From assembly GCA_947462335.1 (NCBI GenBank), contig OX381720.1, forward strand, positions 62,703,946 to 62,767,945: a stretch of DNA of 64,000 nt, in the 5' to 3' direction. The translations under genes were made by a program, and so were the position numbers. This DNA comes from Harmothoe impar (taxonomy: Eukaryota > Annelida > Polychaeta > Phyllodocida > Polynoidae). The notes below the pieces were generated by a model. The model made no database searches, was not told the origin of the DNA, and worked only from the letters and a program-made list of their open reading frames with translations. Below are positions 11,959 to 24,700 of the stretch, one piece after another; positions within the stretch are counted from its first letter, which is position 1, and each line of letters starts with the position of its first letter.

Positions 11959-12598
11959 ATAGCTAGATCCAGGCTTTCAGTGCGAATTACTTATAGTTTA
12001 AGATGGGGGGGGGGGGGGTCATGGGAATCATTTTGCCACCTTTGAAGAGTGTTGTGTCCAAATATTTTTGCATTCCGTTGCTAGGAATTCAATGTACGTC
12101 TTTATACATGTCTTCCTCTTGATAACAATGTTTCCTCCACCCCTGCTGTCCAATGTGAGACCAGGACAAATCAAGGGGGCATGCACTAACCCAACAATTA
12201 TGGAAGACTTTCTTTCTGCAAATAAAACATCCAGATTTTAGAAACCCTCCAACATGCCCCATCTACTAGTCTAACTGGCACAGTATCCTAATTTGTTCTA
12301 CAGGACACCCCGAACCGTGTTGAGTTTATTTTCGTCCCATGGGTGGCTCATTATTTACATTTTTCCCAAGAACAACTCTTATCCCACTATGAATTATCAC
12401 CAGATACGAATGTAAGATGGAGCTGTGTACTTCTAGTCCTTAACCCATGAGTCACTTTGAGAGGTCCCTGGTGGTTGGATGGTTGGTTAGGTAGGCTACC
12501 ATTGTCCAACCTCTCTTTATGTCAGTTCCTCCAAGTCTATCAGTTATACAACAGCACAGCACCTTTAAGGATCTACCTGAAATACCTGGAATAACGTC
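11959..12598. other. Upstream region of gene B
   Basis: It includes a G run near 12004 and otherwise unique-looking sequence. Gene B's promoter should lie here, but I see no TATA box at a convincing distance from the ATG at 12599. Confidence 0.3.
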
Positions 12599-12737
12599 AT
12601 GAAAACTGCGGCAGCACTTTTCATCATAACATCCTTAATCTCAGTGTCGTCATGTTTCCACTTCAGGAATCCATTAGAGAATCTAAAGAATGACCACTGC
12701 AGTGGTTTAGTTAAAAAACCACGCTGGGTGTTTCGGA
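12599..12737 (+). CDS. Gene B exon 1: signal peptide
   Basis: The ATG begins [20 protein letters not shown], with a short basic n-region, a hydrophobic core and a small-residue cleavage zone. The exon ends at A/GTAAGT in phase 1, matching the phase of every downstream CCP exon. The mature N-terminus includes [16 protein letters not shown]. Confidence 0.7.
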
Positions 12738-15700
12738 GTAAGTACGCATTCACTTCTCCTAAGCGTTTAAGAGTAGTAAAGTACATGATTATGATATTCC
12801 ATTCGTTGTCATGAAGTGCTAAGGCCTTTTCGCATGTGCTGCAAAATTTGATCAAAATCAAGTCCTTTTAAAGGGTTAACATAAATCCATTGTTTAGCTG
12901 ATAGACTGGACAAAATCTTCACATATATCATTCTAATCCCTCCAAGGAGCATATTAAAGTACAAACAGGCAAGATCACTGTTCAGGGTATTTTGGGTGTG
13001 CTGGATCCGAAAATCACACTGGCCAAACTCAGAAATGGCTCCTTCCATGTTAAAACTACAAAAAAAAATGGCTGCCATTGACTTTTGATTCATCATTCCC
13101 AGTCATGTAATACATCAAAATGAAGGGATTTTAGAGGTCTGAGACACCTTGCCAGCTGGAACATCATTTTCCAAGAGTCCCAAAGCCAAAAAAACAAAAT
13201 TGCCACCATCGTTTTTCGAGAAAAAATGCTTTATTCATCACTCCTTGTCATGTTGTACCTCAAATGAAAGGGATTTGCAAGCCTTGTCCATTCTAGGCCA
13301 CTGCCAAGATTAACAGGGACTTATGTAACATGAAACCCATCCCCCGAAAAAACCAGCACAGTTAATTTCAGTCCATTTCTAAGGGGGGAGAGCTATTTTT
13401 GTGAGATGGGAAATCCCCAAAGAGGGGATATTTTGTCAATTGACCACCATTGCAGGAGGTCAAAAGTTATTACCTCCCCCCTTCTCTAGATGGCTCAAAA
13501 ATTGTTTACATGCACCCTTTCATGCATAGTAACATGCTGGCCTTTTTGTTACCCATCCCCAATTAAGGGCACATCCCATCAAGATTAGAGCATTCCCAAT
13601 ACATATTATATACAGGGGTAGACACACCAAAAAACCCTATGAACAAGCACTAGTGTGACTATTTATGGATAGTGATATGATAGTTCCCACCACATACTTC
13701 CATTCTGATTGGGGGCCCACCTCACACTCAAATCCTTAGAACCTTATGACAAATCCTCAGGATCCAACACAGTCCGCATTGGTCCCTGGGGCCAATTTGT
13801 GCTTTACTTGGGCCAGCTGGGTAGCCCGTATCTGGGTTATGGTCCTTTTTGTCCAGGACTAAAAGTGGGAGCCCAGTTGGACCAGGCTAGGAAAACTCTC
13901 TTTTTCATAAAAAAAACATTTTAGATACAAAAAGTGTGTGCTAAAGTGGAATAAATCTGGGCTTGAGCTGGGCACTTTGAATCAGGGCTAGCCCATCTGC
14001 GCTCCCATCTATGGCCTTGGACAAAAAGCAATATTAGCTTGGAAGCCCTTGATTTAAGCCATCTATGCCTCAAGAGCTGAAACCTAGACATGGTATCTCG
14101 TTTTGAACTTACAGGGACTTGTGACTTCTACATGCTATAGTCCCTTGAGCCTTCCTTATTCCTCATATAGAACATCTAACTCTACTCTTGTGCCACCAAA
14201 ACTTTCCCTATCCCACCCCTCTTCCGATGCCCCCACCCTGGGACTCCGACCCTCCTCCTAGGGCTCCTACTCCTCCTTTGGACCCAAGCCCTTCTCAGGG
14301 ATTCCAATGCTCCTCCTGTACACCCATCCCTCCTCCAAAGAGAGGAAGTCCAGGAAGATGAGGGGGTGGGGCCCAGGTAGAGGGCCAGGAGCCCTGGGAG
14401 GAGCGTTTAGAGCTAAAGAAGTGTCAGGAGCCCAGGGACGAGGGCTGTGAGCCTTTGGAAGAGGAGTGGAGGCACAGTGAGAGGGGTTAAAACCCTGGAA
14501 TAAGAAGAGGGGTGGGGTAAGGCAAGAATGGATAGAGAAGTTAGCGTTGCTGGAGGAGGTCTCCTTTGAAATGGAGATCCCGAAGACCCAATATCAGGTC
14601 CCCAGGACTAGAGTTCAGATCTTGAAATTCCTCAAGATAACATGCATAGATATCTATGTGGCTTCTAGAATTGAATCCTGAGGACCTGCCATTGGGTCCA
14701 GATGTTCTTGGGACTTGACTTGGAGGAAGGCTCCCAATCACAAGGGTGTGAAATCTCCACGGAAACTCGGAAATCTGAGGTTTTAATCTTCACCTGGACA
14801 GTTCCTGAGATTCATCCAGATCCAATAAAAGATTATTTCCCTTTGTCAGTGTTTTTGTAGGGGGGGGGGGGGGAAATATAAACTGACCAGAACACTAAAA
14901 TACATGAAACTGTACCATTTGGCTTCTAGATTTTCAAAATGTTCTTGGGGGGAATTCCTCCAATCCCCTTAATTTTGCTCAAAAACTACTAGTGGGCTTT
15001 TTTGCTTTTGGGAGGGGTTTCATGTTGCAAAAACCCTGTTTATCTTGGCAATGGCCTATAGTTGACCAGGCTTACGAATCCTTTTCATTTGAGGTACAAC
15101 ATGACCAGGAGTGATGAATAATGTATTTTAGGGGGCAGCCATTTTGAAATTTTGGCGTTGAGACTCTCAGGAAATAATGTTTCAGCTTGACAGGTGTCTC
15201 AGATAGTCTGGCCTCTAAAATCCCTTCATTTTGATGTATTACATGACTAGGAATGATAAATAACATATGTTCTCTCAAAAATCAATGGCAGCCATTTTGC
15301 TTTTGTAGTTTTCACATAGAAGGAGCCATTTTTGAGCTTGTGATATTTGGATTCAGCACACCCAAAATACCCCAAAAAGTGATCTTGCCTGTTTGTACTT
15401 TAAAATGCCCCTTGGTGGGAGAATTTCTCATTTTGTCACCAGTCTATGAGAATATATCTCTGAGTGAACTCTGTGCTACCACAACTCTAGTGTATGTGTA
15501 TAAGTGTACCTTGGATTGAGTGTCCCTGGGACATGCTTTCATAAACCACTTGTGTCAATAGCCACTTTACACTTTTTGTTTACATTTTTGCAGAGGTTGC
15601 AGGCTGTTTTGATACTCCGGACCCCCCAGTGGTACCAAATGCTGTTGTCGGTGACATTGACAAGAAAGGTGTTTTTTACAAAGTCACTGTGACCTGCACG

Positions 15701-18700
15701 CCAGGGTACCTGTTTCCTGATCTAACTCCCATCAGGGTCATGACCTATGAATGTAATAAATGGAGGGTTGAAGAGGAATGTCACGGTATGTAATAACAAC
15801 TACTAAAATATATCAGTATTATCAAACTGAGATCATAGTTCATTAAATGTGTGGCAATCATTAAGAAAGAAGCAGCTCATATGATAAGGTCAGAATGAAG
15901 GAAAGGGGTTTATAAGGATGGAGAGGGAATGAAAAGGAAGGAGAAGGAGGGAGAGGGCTGGAAAGGGTGGGAGAAGGAGGGGAGGGAGGGGGAAAGTGAA
16001 AGAGAAGGAGGGAGAGGGCAGGAAAGGGTGGGAGAAGGAGGGGAGGGAGAAGAAAGGAGAGGGAGGGAGAACGAGGGAGAGGGAAGGAGAGGGAGGAAGA
16101 GGGCAGGAAAGGGTGGGGAAAGGGTGGGAGAAGGAAGGAGAAGGAGGTAGAAGTAAGGAGAAGGAGGGGAAGGACGGAGGGGGGGGGGATAAAAGGGAAG
16201 GAGAGGGAGGGAAAGGGCAGGAAAGGGTAGGGAAAGGGTGGGAGAAGGAAGGAGAAGGAGGTATAAGTAAGGAGAAGGAGGGAGAGGGAGGGAATAAAAG
16301 GGAAGGAGAGGGAGGGAGTGGGCAGCAAAGGGTGGGAGAATGAGGGAGAGGGAGGGAAAGGGAGGGAGAGGAGGGATAGGATGGGATGGGCGAGGGAGGG
16401 AGAGGATAAGAAAGGGAGGGAGAGGGAGGGCGAGGGAGGAACAGGGAGATACAATATGATGGAAAGGGGGAGGTGAACATGTGCAACGCTCTTTGGCCAC
16501 TATCCAGCAGGTTCTAAAGAGGGTCATTATGCCACTGATTATAGGTTAGTCGACATGCTAGAACAGCAGAAGTATACAGTAGAGTATATCAGTTAATGTT
16601 GTCATTTGTATACACCTACCTCATGTGTATGTGTAAAGTAGGATAGATATACATCGTCGCATTCTTGAATGATTGTTAATAAATGTTTTCAAACATATCT
16701 ATAGTTAATGTATAGACATACATATTGCTTTGGGGGTGCGAATAACAATGCCTATTCACACTCCCATGGTGTGTGAATAATGATCCTTATTCCCACATAC
16801 AAAAGGGTGCAGAAAAGACTACATGTAAAAATCCAAGGCTGTTACCAATAGCCACTGTGGAGCTGTAGGTATGGTGCCTGCTTCTTGGATGGGAGGCGGG
16901 GTTCAAATCCAAGAAGGACCTTTTCTTTTTCCTCTACTAAAACATGCATGTGTATGGGGGAGGGGCAGAANNNNNNNNNNNNNNNNNNNNNNNNNNNNNN
17001 NNNNNNNNNNNNNNNNNNNNNNNNNNNNNNNNNNNNNNNNNNNNNNNNNNNNNNNNNNNNNNNNNNNNNNNNNNNNNNNNNNNNNNNNNNNNNNNNNNNN
17101 NNNNNNNNNNNNNNNNNNNNNNNNNNNNNNNNNNNNNNNNNNNNNNNNNNNNNNNNNNNNNNNNNNNNNNTCAGTCTTCGCCATAGAAGTTATCAGGTCT
17201 TTGAAGGAGCTTCGATATATGCAAGGCACTCACGAGGAGATTGTTCAGAAAATGACGGAATTCGAAACAGGAGAAGACACAATATGGTGCGAGGAGACGA
17301 CATATACGGACGATGATCTGGAGTACATCATTTGTAGCCCGTTGGAACATTATGTTAAAGACTTTGAGGACATGCTAGACAGCACTGAGATGAACCCAAA
17401 AGAGAGATCCCTTACTGCACAGAAAGAGGCCAAAGCTGTGTTGGAAAAGCTCAAGTTTGGTCAAGGATTCACTCTTCAAAGCAGTTGTGTGAGTGTGATA
17501 AAAGACCTTGTGTTGAAACATCCAGACATGAAGTTTTCGCGTGCTGTCGACACACTTCCTTTGCCTGAACTGATGATGAACATGATCGATCCCATCGTAC
17601 CAACATGTTTCGACTCTGCCAATTGTCCCATGTATAAAATGGTTTCAAGTTTTGTCCGTGGCCAATGGCTAAACGATCCACTGAAGTCAGAAAACCTCCT
17701 TGATTTAATCAACTGACTAAATGTATTTTCTCATACTAGTATTAGTAGCATTAGTAATAGCAGCTACTCAGTCTCGTGCAGCACAAGCAGCAGCATCTGT
17801 CAGCAGCATCCGTGACATCGTCAGCAGCAGCAGCAGCTGCACGAGCAGCACAAGCAGCAGCATCTGTCAACAGCATCCGTGACATCGTCAGCAGCAGCAG
17901 CAGCTGCACGAGCAGCACAAGCAGCAGCATCTGTCAACAGCATCCGTGACATCGTCCGCAACTGCAGCAGCTGCACGAGCAGCACAAGCAGCAGCAGCTG
18001 TCAGCAGCTGCACGAACAGCACAAGCAGCAGCACCAACAGCAGCAGCAATAGCAAATCAGCAGCAGCAGCAGCAGCAGCAGCGGCGGTGTGGACCACTAA
18101 ATTCGAGATGGCGACATGTCTGTTTCTTAGAATCAACATTCGACATGAGGCCTAGTGACATTTGACATGAAGCTTGAAAAACATAGTGACAGGTGACATG
18201 AGCAATTCTTAAAATCGACATGAGATATGAGCATAATTAAGCGACATCGACATGTGCCATGGCTATTTTTTTTTAAGACAAACGCCATAGACTCCTCATC
18301 CAAACCCCCACTAGTAGTGCTCTATAAGCGCAAGCTTTGCCTTAAGAGAGCTGTGGCTGTGAACCCTCTCCTCCCCCCGTACACACAGGTAAATATCAGA
18401 GTCAGCCAATGTCGCCAATACTACTCTCATACAAGGGTCAGGCACTGCTGGACTATAATATATGGGTCAAGGACCATTCTACTGAGGGTCAGGCTAGGCT
18501 GGACATTCAATAACAGGCTGGACTTTGGCAAACTTGCTTGAAAGTCTGGCCAGCAAGAGTCCGTTGAAGGACTATACGGTAAAAAGGCTGCTGTTACAGT
18601 CAAGATACTCATATTTCAAGCCCAGAGAACTGTGATTAGCTTTTCAAGTAGTTTATTTAACAATATCCTGGCCTAGCAAGAAGCTGTCAGATGACATCTA

Positions 18701-21700
18701 AGAAAAATGGGGCTGTTAATTGATCAAGAGAGCTACATTGTTACAGAGTCCTATTCCTCTTTTGAGGTGGGACCAAATTTGAAAAAAGAATAAACTCAAA
18801 AAAAAAGCCTTAAGATTGAAACAGTTGTAGATGACAAATTTAATGAGGAAGTCGTATTAATTAGTTTACAAATAGCCGCTGCACGAGCAGCACAAGCAGC
18901 TCGTGCAGCTGCTGCTTGTGCTGCTCGTGCAGCGGCTATTTGTAAACTAATTAATATGACTTCCTCATTAAATTTGTCATCTACAACTTTTTCAATCTTT
19001 TTTTTTGAGTTTTGTGTCTTCTCCTGTTTCGAATTCCGTCATTTTCTGAACAATCTCCTCGTGAGTGCCTTGCATATATCGAAGCTCCTTCAAAGACCTG
19101 ATAACTTCTATGGCGAAGACTGAACAAATACCTGAAGGAATTTCACCACAGTCAAGCCAAGTATACGGAGCTAAGAAAAATAGCTCCAACAAAATCTTCT
19201 CCCTCTGTCCAAATGAAACTACTTCCGTTCCGATGAAGTTGAAGCATGCTTCTATCCATTGCTCCTTGGTGACGTCCTTCCAATGTTTCTTTACCTCACA
19301 TGCATCATAGGGCACTGTTTCTCTTCCTGCTTCAAGTGGAAGTTGCTTTTTCTTTCTTGGACTCATTTGGAGAGAGTTTCGATGCTCTGTAGCGTCAACA
19401 CTTTGATAAGAAAAGTAGCTGAAAATAGCAGAACTAACCATCATAACATTCTGAGCGAGCGTAGAGTGGACGATGCTACGATGATGAAGGGCGGGTCGAG
19501 AAAGTGTGATGGGTGAGAGCGTCGTTTCACTCCTTATGTACCCTGTCCTAGATAATCCTCTTAAACGGCTGAAAAGACTCTCTCAGTACAGAGTCTCTAC
19601 TCAATTAAGAGATCTGTTAAGTAAGTTTTCACATGCTACCTGACTACTGCAGGTGGGTTTAGACTTAAGCAGCTTAGTGCACACACGTGTCTGTTAGAAA
19701 GCTACCTGCACACCTGCCTTCCTTTTTCACTAGTATTTACCCCCTGCCGACTTATAAGGCGCCTATACACGTGTCAGCCTCCTTATATACGCCTTCTTGC
19801 TTCTAGAGCTAAGCTACTTACCGTCGTTTTCAGCTGCCGCAGGCTGACTGGCAGCTATTTAAAAGAGAATACCCGTTACCTGTATAACGGATCAGGGGGT
19901 TATGAGATTAGAGTGTGTATACAAAAAAAGCTACAGGGGTCGTGAAGCAAGCGAGAGTGTGTCTGTCTGTGAGGTAGAGACGAGTACATGTGGTAAGCGA
20001 CTTAAGTGTAAAACAAAAGCACCTCCTCTTGCGTGGTGAGTGGAGCGGACGGCGGCTGGCTAGTTGAATAAGCTTCAGCTTAGAAGATAATCCGTCCACG
20101 GGCTGGCGCGTCACACCTGTCGTTAATCACCTCCTGTAGTCTTTGTATACACAGTTGACCTGGCTTTATCTCTTCACCAGCTATAATCCCATATACATGT
20201 AGCGCACGTTACACTTGTTATCCCTCTTTTCATGCTGATGGATTTGGGGTGGAAGGGTCCAGGTGAAAAGCAATTTGATTCCTCTCTGGAAGAGGGTGGG
20301 GCTCTAGGTGAAAACAAGCTTAGAACATCCGGATTAGCCGCTCTCTCAGCTATATAAAGAGCCTCAATTTTTCTTGGAACAGTACTTCACCTCTGCCCAC
20401 TTCGTCTTGTTGTACACTATCAGTCACGAGGCAGACGCTCGAAGTAGCAGATCTTTGCAGTATGGTTTATACAGGGGTTACCTGCTAATAGGAGTTTGTC
20501 TAAAAAAAATGGGTGAGTAGATCGCTTTTTTCTAAAAAAACACTTAGAACTGGGGTATGAATATGTAGCACTGTAAATAGTTAGTGTGAGTACACAGTAG
20601 AATCTACGGTACTATAGTCTTAACTGTCTAAAGACTGTGGAGCGCGTTAATGTGCGGTCTCCTTACTAATTTCACTTGACCAGGCTGGCAGGGTCAACTA
20701 GTCTAGGTAATTGCAACCACAAGGGTGGCTACTCAAGATCCAAGTAGACCTACTACTACGAGATTGTCTTTTGACCACTCTGCCGCCTGGTGATTACATG
20801 CTCTAGTCTAGCTCGCCATACCCTAGTATAGTTCTCCGCTCTTTTGGTCAGATGGCGCCACAATAGGATTTTTGTACATTTCTACGATACTCGCGAACAT
20901 TTTAAACGCATAATGAACTATATAAGCAACAAAGCACACTTCTAATATATTGAATATAAAAAACATGTCAATGTTGTGTATTTCTGATAGAATGAGGCAG
21001 TTTCTTTAAAATATCAACTAAACTATAGCGAGATGAAAAACTTGCCGAAATGGTGTTGGATTTATCCAAAGTCGTGCAATGTCTATTGGAGAGAAGTCGT
21101 CCGGGGTGTGGTGGTGCGAGTGACGGCGGCGTGAGACTTTGCGGCCTGTTGGGTTGTTGCAAATCGAAGAAGCGAGCTAAAAAAGCATAAACTTGTGTGT
21201 TTTTTTGATTGAAATGAAAATAAAGAATAAAATGAAAAAAAAAGAAATTATCTTGTTGTGTTTTTATTTCTATATATAAGTTACATAACTTTTTTGTTTG
21301 TTTGTTTACAAACAGTCACGTGTCACGTGGTGTTGTTTACAAACAAGAGAGCCACGTGGTGTTGTTTACAAACAAACCCTAAGTAGGTCACGTTACCCTA
21401 GTTACCAGAATGCCAGCTTCTGATTGGCTGAGCCTAAGTAGGTCACGTGACGTAAGTAGGTCACGTTACCATGGTTACCAGAATGCCGGCCTCTGATTGG
21501 CTGAGAGCTTCTAAGTAGGTCAGTAGGTCACCCAGAATGCTGGCTTCTGATTGGCTGAGAGCCCTAAGTAGGTCACGTTACCATGGCAACGGGTCACGTG
21601 ACCAAATGGCGGCCTCTGATTGGCTGCATGTCGATTGAGTAATAAACAGTAGTTAACTATAGTCCCGTTCCGATACATACTATACTACTTGCATGTGTAG

Positions 21701-24700
21701 GGGGGAGGGGCAGAAGAGTGGGTGTAGACCTATTATAGAAATTTACCAGAATTGCTTTTTTCATATTATGTGAAATTGAGAGTGGCCTGGTGTATAGGGT
21801 GCCAATTACACCTGTTATATACACCCCACACAGTCTGGGAATAAGGATTCTAATCCACACTCTCCTCAGTGTGCAAATAAGCATTTTTCTTCACAGCCCC
21901 TACATAGGATGCTAATAATCTATTCTATTAACACCCTATAAAGTGTGGGAATAAGGATTCTCATTCATAAGAGCTCTTATTCCCATGCCTGTGGCATGCG
22001 GATAGCATCAGCCATATTAGACATATATACATATTAGGTTTTATAGGAAATACTTTTTTCAACCCTGGGGTGCATAGTTATTAACTAATGATTGATGTGA
22101 TCTCTCATAGATGGGTTTTAATAACTACAAGCCTTTCATTATGACTCTTGAGAATATGTAGTGAGATACTTGTACATTGGAAAACCCATCTATGAGAAAT
22201 CAAATGAATAAGCATTTGTTATGAAACACTATGCACCCCACTGTCGACTGTCATGCCTGAGTGACCACTCACAGCCCACATGAGAGGGGCCAGTAGCTAA
22301 AATGTACAAGGCAGATTGGGGTTTGAAAATGAGCGTTCAAACTGCTTTTCTCTTTAAATATATAATGTATTTTCTTCTGGGTTGTGGCAATGGACTTCTC
22401 AGAGTCTACTTTACCGGATTCCCTGATTATATTATGTATTTTCTTGTAAAACAAAAGCCACCGGACATCTCTAATCACACAGTATATCTCTAACACATGT
22501 CATGTGTTTGTTAAAGGACATAAAACGATGCATGTATTGAAATGTTGGCACAACATGTAAAGCATTCTCAGTGTTGAATCTAATTTGATTAGTGATTTTA
22601 TTTCCATGTTGGTTTGTCCTGTCTTGAATAACTTACAAATCAAAAAAATCTACAAACAGCTCTATGGTTACCCATTGTTTTACACCTGTCCACTTAAAAT
22701 ACAGAGGCTTGGCAACCGGGGCGGAAATGGGGGGATGTGTCCCTCCACTTTTGATCAAACCTAAAAAAGGTCAAACCTAAAAGGTCATGCCGAAAAAGGC
22801 AAAAATTGGCCAGAGACCCCCCTGATCACCCCCTCTTTGAAAGTGCTTGCCAAGCCCTGTAATACCGGTATATATTTTGCCTATAAGCTAAAACCCTACT
22901 CTAAGAAAGAAGTCAGTTTTGAACTTTAACATAGTGATGAGGCTTCTAGGCAGAATTAGATAGATATTTTGGCTTAGCATAGGTGGGGGAACACAGCTCT
23001 TGGCAATAGGTAAGGCAGTCACTGGCAATAAAGGAGTATTTATTTTCCGAATTCCTTAACTGTGCACCCATGCATGGTTCTGTATATATGACATCTATGC
23101 TTACAGAGGTGACCTGTCTGAATACCACAGACATCCCCATAGAGAATGCAATGTTTGTTCCCCCATCTGGACCGTACCAACACTTAGACCTGCTGACTGT
23201 CACGTGTGACACGGGATACATCCTAGATGACGGCACTGACACGTATACAGCAGAATGTACAAAGTGTGGCACGTGGAACAGCACGCAGTCATGTAAACGT
23301 AAGTGATGCAAAAACCTGAGTAAACAAACGGTTATGTAAACATCAGGCATGTACTTCTTTCAAACATATTGAGGTAAATGTAAATGACACAAATAAATAT
23401 ATGATTAGGTAAAACACAGCTATTCTAATTGAATGAACACATATACTTAAGTCAAAGTAAGAGACATGGTTTACACATAATCATTCAAAAGTAAAAAAAC
23501 ACTAACCCATAGATAGGGGAGTGACAGAAGTTGTACCAGTGTAAGCAATCATTTGGACTGAAATGAATCTTCAAGGTGAAATGGTTTTAACGGATCTTAG
23601 TATACATTACATTATGGTAAGTGAACAAAACTACTTGTTTTCTTTTTTACTATGGGATTATAATAGGGAAACAATGTGCAGCTCCAGAAATTGACAATGT
23701 GGTTGTTGATCCACCGTATGGACCATACGTGTATGAAGACGTTTTGAGTGTGGCGTGTAAAACTGCATACGAGTTGTTAGATGGCAGTGAGTTTTACACC
23801 TGTGAGTGCCTGGATACAGGGATGGTGAACTGCACTGAGTCATGCACCAGTGAGTAGGCATGAAATACAATAATGTTTTACTTAACACAATCGATTATAG
23901 ATCAGGTAGATATCTCACCACTTTTAATAATCTTCACAAAATGCCTTGATCTGTTTTCTTATGGAATTTTCTAAGATAACACCAACATATATATATTATC
24001 TTGCAAGGTAAAAAAGCTTGTGCCCGATATCAGAAACATGGGATTAAAAAAAAAAGTAAATTTTGTATTCAAAAAGAAATGTATAAAGTTAATGAACAAA
24101 TATTCACAGAATTGCAGTAAGTGATTGCTATTTTATATTCTTTGCAGTTTTGCACTTTCAGTTCTTATTTCCAGGTCATTTAGTACCTTGACATTATTGA
24201 TATTTACAATTTTATTTTGCTTTGATGCATACCAATAGAGAAACACTGTGGCCGTATATTTTAGATGAAGTCTGGCATCAATTGTTTCAGTTAAATCCTG
24301 TGAATCCCCATTGGTCACTGGGGCCAGCCTGGACCCGCCTAGTGGTCCATACAACTTCACAACTTTAGTGAAAGTCACTTGTGACACTGGTTATGTTCTA
24401 CCTGACAATACAACGAGCTATGTGGCACAATGCATGAACAACAAGACATGGAGCATAGAGGAATCTTGCACTAGTAACTATCAAACCTTTATTTGTACAT
24501 GCCTAGGCAGTCTTTCCATTCATTAGTTCATAGATTGTACCTGATTGATATATACAAGTTCATTTATTGAAAAAAAAAGTTTACAAGGAGCAAGTATTCA
24601 TATATTGCACTTCTTTTCATTTCATTATTGTATGCAAAACAGTGGCTCGTCATTATATCTTACAGAAATAGCTTGTGAGGCCTTTGCTGTAGACAGTGCA

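Larger units (their letters stand above)
17171..21689. mobile_element. E1: Polinton/Maverick-like element, left end unassembled
   Basis: The right terminus (GTCCCGTTCCGATACATACT then ATACTACT) is identical to that of the complete element E2 at 53785. Inside it lies the same TIR style of CCAAT, CACGTG and AAGTAGGTCAC motifs (21290-21640). The block 19780-20060 matches E2 49465-49975 plus 51445-51500. It has no polymerase or capsid gene in the assembled part, only an unrecognised protein in two inverted partial copies. It lies in intron 2 of gene B. The 6 bp after the terminus, TGCATG, also occur left of the gap at 16945 and are the candidate target duplication. Confidence 0.75.

Noticed and set aside
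15861..16527. Long open frames on both strands in the purine tract
   Set aside because: They arise because GGGAGA-type repeats contain no stop codons. The translations are Pro/Ser/Leu or Glu/Gly/Arg repeats in several frames at once.
18791..19015. Pure sequencing fold-back artefact as full explanation of the hairpin
   Set aside because: The arms differ by several substitutions and an indel, which a simple fold-back of one molecule would not produce. Haplotype mis-joining remains possible.
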